In this document: one piece after another, positions 59,400 to 64,000 of the stretch
How the letters are laid out: each line of letters opens with the position of its first letter
Numbering within the stretch: the stretch's first letter is position 1
Origin: Sipunculus nudus
Lineage: Eukaryota > Annelida > Sipuncula > Golfingiida > Sipunculidae
Length of the DNA: 64,000 bases
Assembly (NCBI GenBank): GCA_026874595.1
Contig: CM049306.1
Location: 83,912,142-83,976,141, forward strand
Reading direction: 5' to 3'
Notes under the pieces: model-generated
The model's database searches: none
What the model was told of the DNA's origin: nothing
The model's input: only the letters and a program-made list of their open reading frames with translations
Program-made: the position numbers and the translations under genes

Positions 59400-61330
59400 G
59401 ATCTGCTTTTGGTAGCTTAAGCAAAGGGGATCCACAAAATGTTGGCAAGGTTTAATAAGATTCTACTATATCATAATGTAATTAATACACTGATATCTCA
59501 TAATTTGCAGAAGTCATTTTTGGAAAAATATAGCCAACCTTGTGGCTTTGTTACACAAATAATTGTGTGAATTACGCGACGTCAGTGACAAGTTAACTGT
59601 ATGTGGGTTCACCCTATAAAAGACTTGTATTCAGTGATTTTTTAAATGTTGGTTCAATGCAAGTACCAAAAGCTGCATTATCGTGTCATGTCCAATGATT
59701 TCGATTTCTTGGCAATTACGTCGCTTAATAGGGCCTACGTACATACAAAATTAACAAGCTGTCGCTCTATCATTCTTATGATCAAGTTGCATATTTATAC
59801 ATTTTATTCAAAATAAGAGTGCTCCTTAAACTGAAATATTTATGCCTTTTTGTTGTAGTTGCTTTTTAGGGTGATATATTATTTAATCAATTTGTAAAGT
59901 GCACATGGATCGTCTTCTAATTGTGAAATATTGCACTACCTAGCGAGGAATGAATTTAAAGGGAACAGTGCTATACATATATGCTATTCTCTGCTATACG
60001 TATTATAGTTATCATTGAAACTATAAAAGAATAAGTCAAGGCCAGATTCGTTATCTTCTTGTGTATTGTGAACCATGTGAGAAACATAAAGCTTCATTCA
60101 TTTGTTATACATGCAGCAATATTGAAGACAGAACCTGACCTCCAAGCGAATCGATAATTTGACGACTAAGAAGTCTTAGCACTGATTTAATATTAAAATA
60201 CATGTATGGTGGCTGCATAATTAATTAAAAGAGTTGAAACAGTCTACCGACCATAAATGTAATGCCCAACACCCGATTTATACAATGGCGCCATGTGACG
60301 TCATTATTCTATGACACGTCATGATGTGAATCTCGCTATGACAAGAGTTAAACACACTGTATTTGTGTACGTGCGAATTGACGACACTGACGTTAACGCT
60401 CATGTGAAACCAATGGCAATGCGTGTCAGATTACATACATGCAGGTTACTCTAATTGTAAATGGCAATGTAAAGTTTTGAATTGCCGTGCTAGTTTGTTA
60501 TATACTGACAGAAAAAAGTAATGTAAATGCTTTACACCTTTTTTCAAGAATAGCTTTTTGCAGATTCTTGTACACTAGCTTTCGGCTGCTCGGCCCCCTT
60601 CCTCAGGTGTGAATGGAGCTGTTCCTCAGGTAGCAGTTCTCAGTGTTGTCCCGTTGACAAGAATAGCCTATGAGGACTATTAAGTGGTGTCCGTGCTGGA
60701 TCAATAAGGGGAACAGTGGATTAGTGAACGTACATAATTACCAGGAACCAGATGTTTGAATGTTGTGGTTACTGATCCTGTATAAGCCAAGGAGTGTTCC
60801 AAGTCCCTAATTGTTGTGTAAATATGTAAAAATCAAGATCATATTTATCGTGCATTAACGAAAGAAGCATCCTAATCCTAATGTTATAAATATTTATTAT
60901 TCTCAATTTTCATGTTTACGTGCAAATCTTATCGTTACTTTTCATATAAGTAGTTTGCAAATAATGTGGTATTCACTCACTGCTCTTGTCCATCCTTGAG
61001 AGAACATTCCTTTTTCCTCTTCATTTTTTAAAAAATCTTATCACTTTAAGTTGGTTGAGGGAGCAGCTCATCGTCTATCAGGAATGTCTACGTATTCTTA
61101 TTTTATTTTATATACAATATATATATATATATATGTGTGTGTGGGTGTGTTTGTATAACCGAACTTTAACCTGTTACTGTTCAGATTAGCCTGCGGATTG
61201 TCACACTCCTACTGTTCAGATTAATTTTGCATTTTTTCAACATTTTGACATGAATCCATATAAGAAACATTAACTCAGTAACCGTTCAAGGTATCTTTGT
61301 GAAATTTTCAGCATTGACTGTCATGTATAT
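59400..61330. other. Downstream of CHT1, nothing definite
   Basis: No gene recognised. A CTGAGGA...GAAA motif on the - strand (about 60580-60640) may belong to an old retroelement. A (TA)/(TG) microsatellite lies at 61118-61151. Confidence 0.35.
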
Positions 61331-62530
61331 GTCCTTTATGTTATTTTATTTATTTTCTACATACCTGGTTTGATATGTATGTAACTAAGGTAGATACAGG
61401 TAAAAACAGGTAAATCTCTACTACCTGTATTTCCACTCACTGGTATATAACCAAAGTGACCCCTTCATCCTGTTCAGGTAACCCATTAACCATTTGATAA
61501 AAAAATGGAAATGTAAGGATTTTTTTCACTCTAAGGTAATTATTAATTAAAGGTAAGAAAAGGGTAAATGATTTGGTTTAATAATAGAAAGGGAACCTCC
61601 GACGAACCAGAATGTGCAAGTAAAATTGGATTTTACTGTTGAAATCAAATATTTTTCACCTGAAAAGCTTGCTGACCCAAGAAGCACATTCTATGACTCT
61701 ATTAACATATAACACATACCTTTACCTGTACAGGTAAGTAAAGGTAAGTAAAGGTAAATTATTTTTTTTCTGAATGTGTACGCAAACACCTCGTTCATCA
61801 TTATAGTTACTATATAAATTAATACCTTATCTATTTATTGACTGTATAATTCATTTTGATATAAGAACAGGTGCTTTTAAGTACAGTAATTAAGTTACCT
61901 ATGTGAATACCTTTGTTCTTCAACTGATCTAATTACCTGTGGCAGTGACAAAATCATGCTGAATGGTGGCTGAGAAGAATATGGATAAATAAGTGTCAAC
62001 TATGTAAAACCATTATTTTTTTTATTTTTCACATATATCAAACATAAATTGATAATTTTGGTTATGGTTACACATAAAAATATACTCACCTGTACAGGTG
62101 AGTTCAGGTAAATATAGGTAAATTATTTTTTAATGAAGTATATATTTATACATGTATAAATACCTGTATAAATATACTCACCATCACAATTTAGATCAGT
62201 TAAATAAAGGTAAATTCTCGTTTTTTTTAAAATTAAATTATATATTTAAACTTGTTATAAGGGACATCGCAATAAAAACTATTTACTTTTGTGCAATGTT
62301 CAAAATGTATAATTTATGGGTGTACAAAGCACTAATTATCTGGTTTCCTGTGATATACCTTTTTATGTCAAATAAATATATTTTAACATGTGCAGGCAAA
62401 AAGAAAATCGCTGATGGATTTTAAATAAAAATCTGGAAAATTGTGTCTACTCTGGTTGTTTAGTTGGTCTGTCGCGTAAAAATCACAGGTAAAAATCCAG
62501 GTGCGACAGGTAAACAGGTGTGCACTTTGT
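61330..62530. repeat. AGGTAAA-rich degenerate repeat region
   Basis: ACAGGTAAA/AAGGTAAA and palindromes ACCTGTACAGGT (about 61724, 62089) recur at irregular spacing among T-rich runs. The region looks like a degenerate tandem element with units of a few hundred bp. Non-coding. Confidence 0.5.
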
Positions 62531-63820
62531 TTGATCAAAGATTAGCCTAAATAAACGTTGATATATCCAAATCTTTCTCATTCGAAACAGTGTTGATGTA
62601 CTAAAATGAGAAATAAAAAAATAAAAAGTACCCGCCCCTCCACGGCTGACGGTGTTTGAGCGATAATGAGTGAATTTAGCAATATGTAGCACACAAGGTA
62701 CATTAATGAGGCGGTTTTGCAGACTTCAGTCGCAGGATTATCATATCATGTCAATATAACGGAAAAAAATAAAAATAAATAAAACATTTACTGGGCAATT
62801 AAGATGCAAGATGACACGTCTGGGTTTTTTTCTTGAAAGGTCAAAAATTAATCTACCGCGTCATCCCTCAGCCAACGGTGACGCACTGACGCTGCAAACT
62901 TTTCTCACCCAATCGGATTCACGTGATATGGTCTGGCGTGTTTATTTTGAAAAGTTCACGTGACTTAGGACCTACACACGCGTACTCGCAAATAAAAAGC
63001 TGTTAAAGCATTGTTAAAGCACTATTAAAGCATTAAAAAAGCTGGGAAAACTAAGCTGGGGAAGTTTCTTGCAAGTCCTCAAAAAGAACTTGTTTGCTTG
63101 AAATTTTTTTTTCGTGTTTGACAGCGCCATCTATTGAGAGCTTTGCAAGATGGTTAGAAAAGTGTGTGTGTGTAAGCAAGGTCCTCGATAATATATTTAA
63201 AGGTTATCCAACCTGTTTAGTGGTACCATATTTTATTTTGAGCATGAGATGTTAGAATTAGAACCTTATATTACCATGGATTCCAGGAGTAAACAGGAAA
63301 CAAAAAAACTAATAGATTTTATCTACATGATAGGTATACCCATTGATCTGTCAAGAAATACTTTGAGCAGCTTGGTTCTAAAGTTTATAATATACACAAA
63401 ACGTTTTACATGATAAAATAATTAATTTGTCCATCCAATGTAAATATATGTAAATATTGTTTATAGTTTGTATTTTGTGCTTTGCACTTTTTGTGTCGAG
63501 AGAGCATGTTACATCATTATATTGTTAGATTTTTTATTGATTTCTTTCTAATCGTTTTGCTCTTTTCTTGTTTCATTTTGGTGAAGATTATATATTTACA
63601 CAGAATTAAAACATTTAATCTAAACATATTATATCTTCAAAAATGTTATGTACTTTTACTTGAACCGTGATGTCATATATTTTGTGTTTATATATATATT
63701 TACACGAAAGCATTATATTAGCCTGAGTAGCTACTTTTGTAATCCTGTTATAAATAAATATGTTTAAACCAAGTGTGCTTGATAAGCTGATAGTACAAGG
63801 GCGAGCGCAGGATTTTAGCA
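62531..63820. other. AT-rich, nothing recognised
   Basis: Short open frames only; no motif supported. Confidence 0.4.
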
Positions 63821-63821
63821 T

Positions 63822-63924
63822 GGGGGGGGGGGGGGGGGCTCACCACCGCAAAATGTCTGAGGCCCCCCCCCCCTTCGGCCGAGACAGTCGGCAGTCGCGC
63901 TATTATTTATATACCCCCCCCCCC
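63822..63924. repeat. poly(G)/poly(C) cluster
   Basis: A G run of about 17, a C run of about 12 and another C run within 100 bp. They could pair as G/C arms or reflect assembly noise. Confidence 0.8.
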
Positions 63925-64000
63925 ATCGGATGATAATTGTTTCAAATTACAATTTAAGCCACAGTTTCTACTGGTTTTTGCCTATGCATAGAGTTAGGCC

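Overview
This is a eukaryotic window, almost certainly from an invertebrate animal. It shows spliced genes with GT-AG introns, AT-rich non-coding sequence, long TA/CA/GTAT microsatellites and a very heavy load of dispersed repeats. The repeat style (GTCC tracts, and ends such as CTCAGCTGAC and CATGGGCCACTTGTT) and the protein sequences suggest a lophotrochozoan, most likely a bivalve mollusc. That placement is inference, not demonstrated. There is no prokaryotic gene organisation.

Two protein-coding genes are recognisable, both on the + strand. (1) About 3.06-17.73 kb: the 3' part of a cyclic nucleotide-binding domain-containing protein 2 homologue (CNBD2). Twelve exons join in frame to about 507 codons; the N-terminal exons were not found and may lie before the window. 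Its 7-kb fourth intron in this window holds a 27-bp minisatellite, a 46-bp minisatellite and a solo LTR with a target-site duplication. (2) 33.92-59.05 kb: a high-affinity choline transporter (SLC5A7/CHT1 type). Nine exons, all phase-consistent, encode 546 residues. A 12.3-kb intron in the middle of this gene is a nest of transposable elements.

Between and inside the genes lie several families of non-coding, tandem-repeat-cored mobile elements. Family A has four copies (18.65-22.09, 24.64-25.60, 45.72-48.28 and 55.51-56.55 kb), with the same two ends but different internal tandem cores. Family B has two copies (20.74-21.90 and 52.46-53.07 kb) and shows Helitron signatures: TC start, 3' hairpin, CTAG end, and insertion between A and T. 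One B copy sits inside an A copy. Families C, D and F are further degenerate tandem-core elements. A 12-bp palindrome, GGTGGCGCCACC, occurs about 14 times exactly and recurs in the cores of A, B and D.

Other mobile remnants are a LINE ORF2 C-terminus with a zinc-binding RVT tail (50.05-51.11 kb), a LINE ORF1-like pseudogene split by a short inverted-repeat element (29.71-30.6 kb), a foldback element (48.73-49.42 kb) and a (TAAA)-tailed retroposon end (44.8-44.93 kb). No rRNA, convincing tRNA or CRISPR array was seen. The intergenic stretch 22.1-33.9 kb contains no gene I can support.
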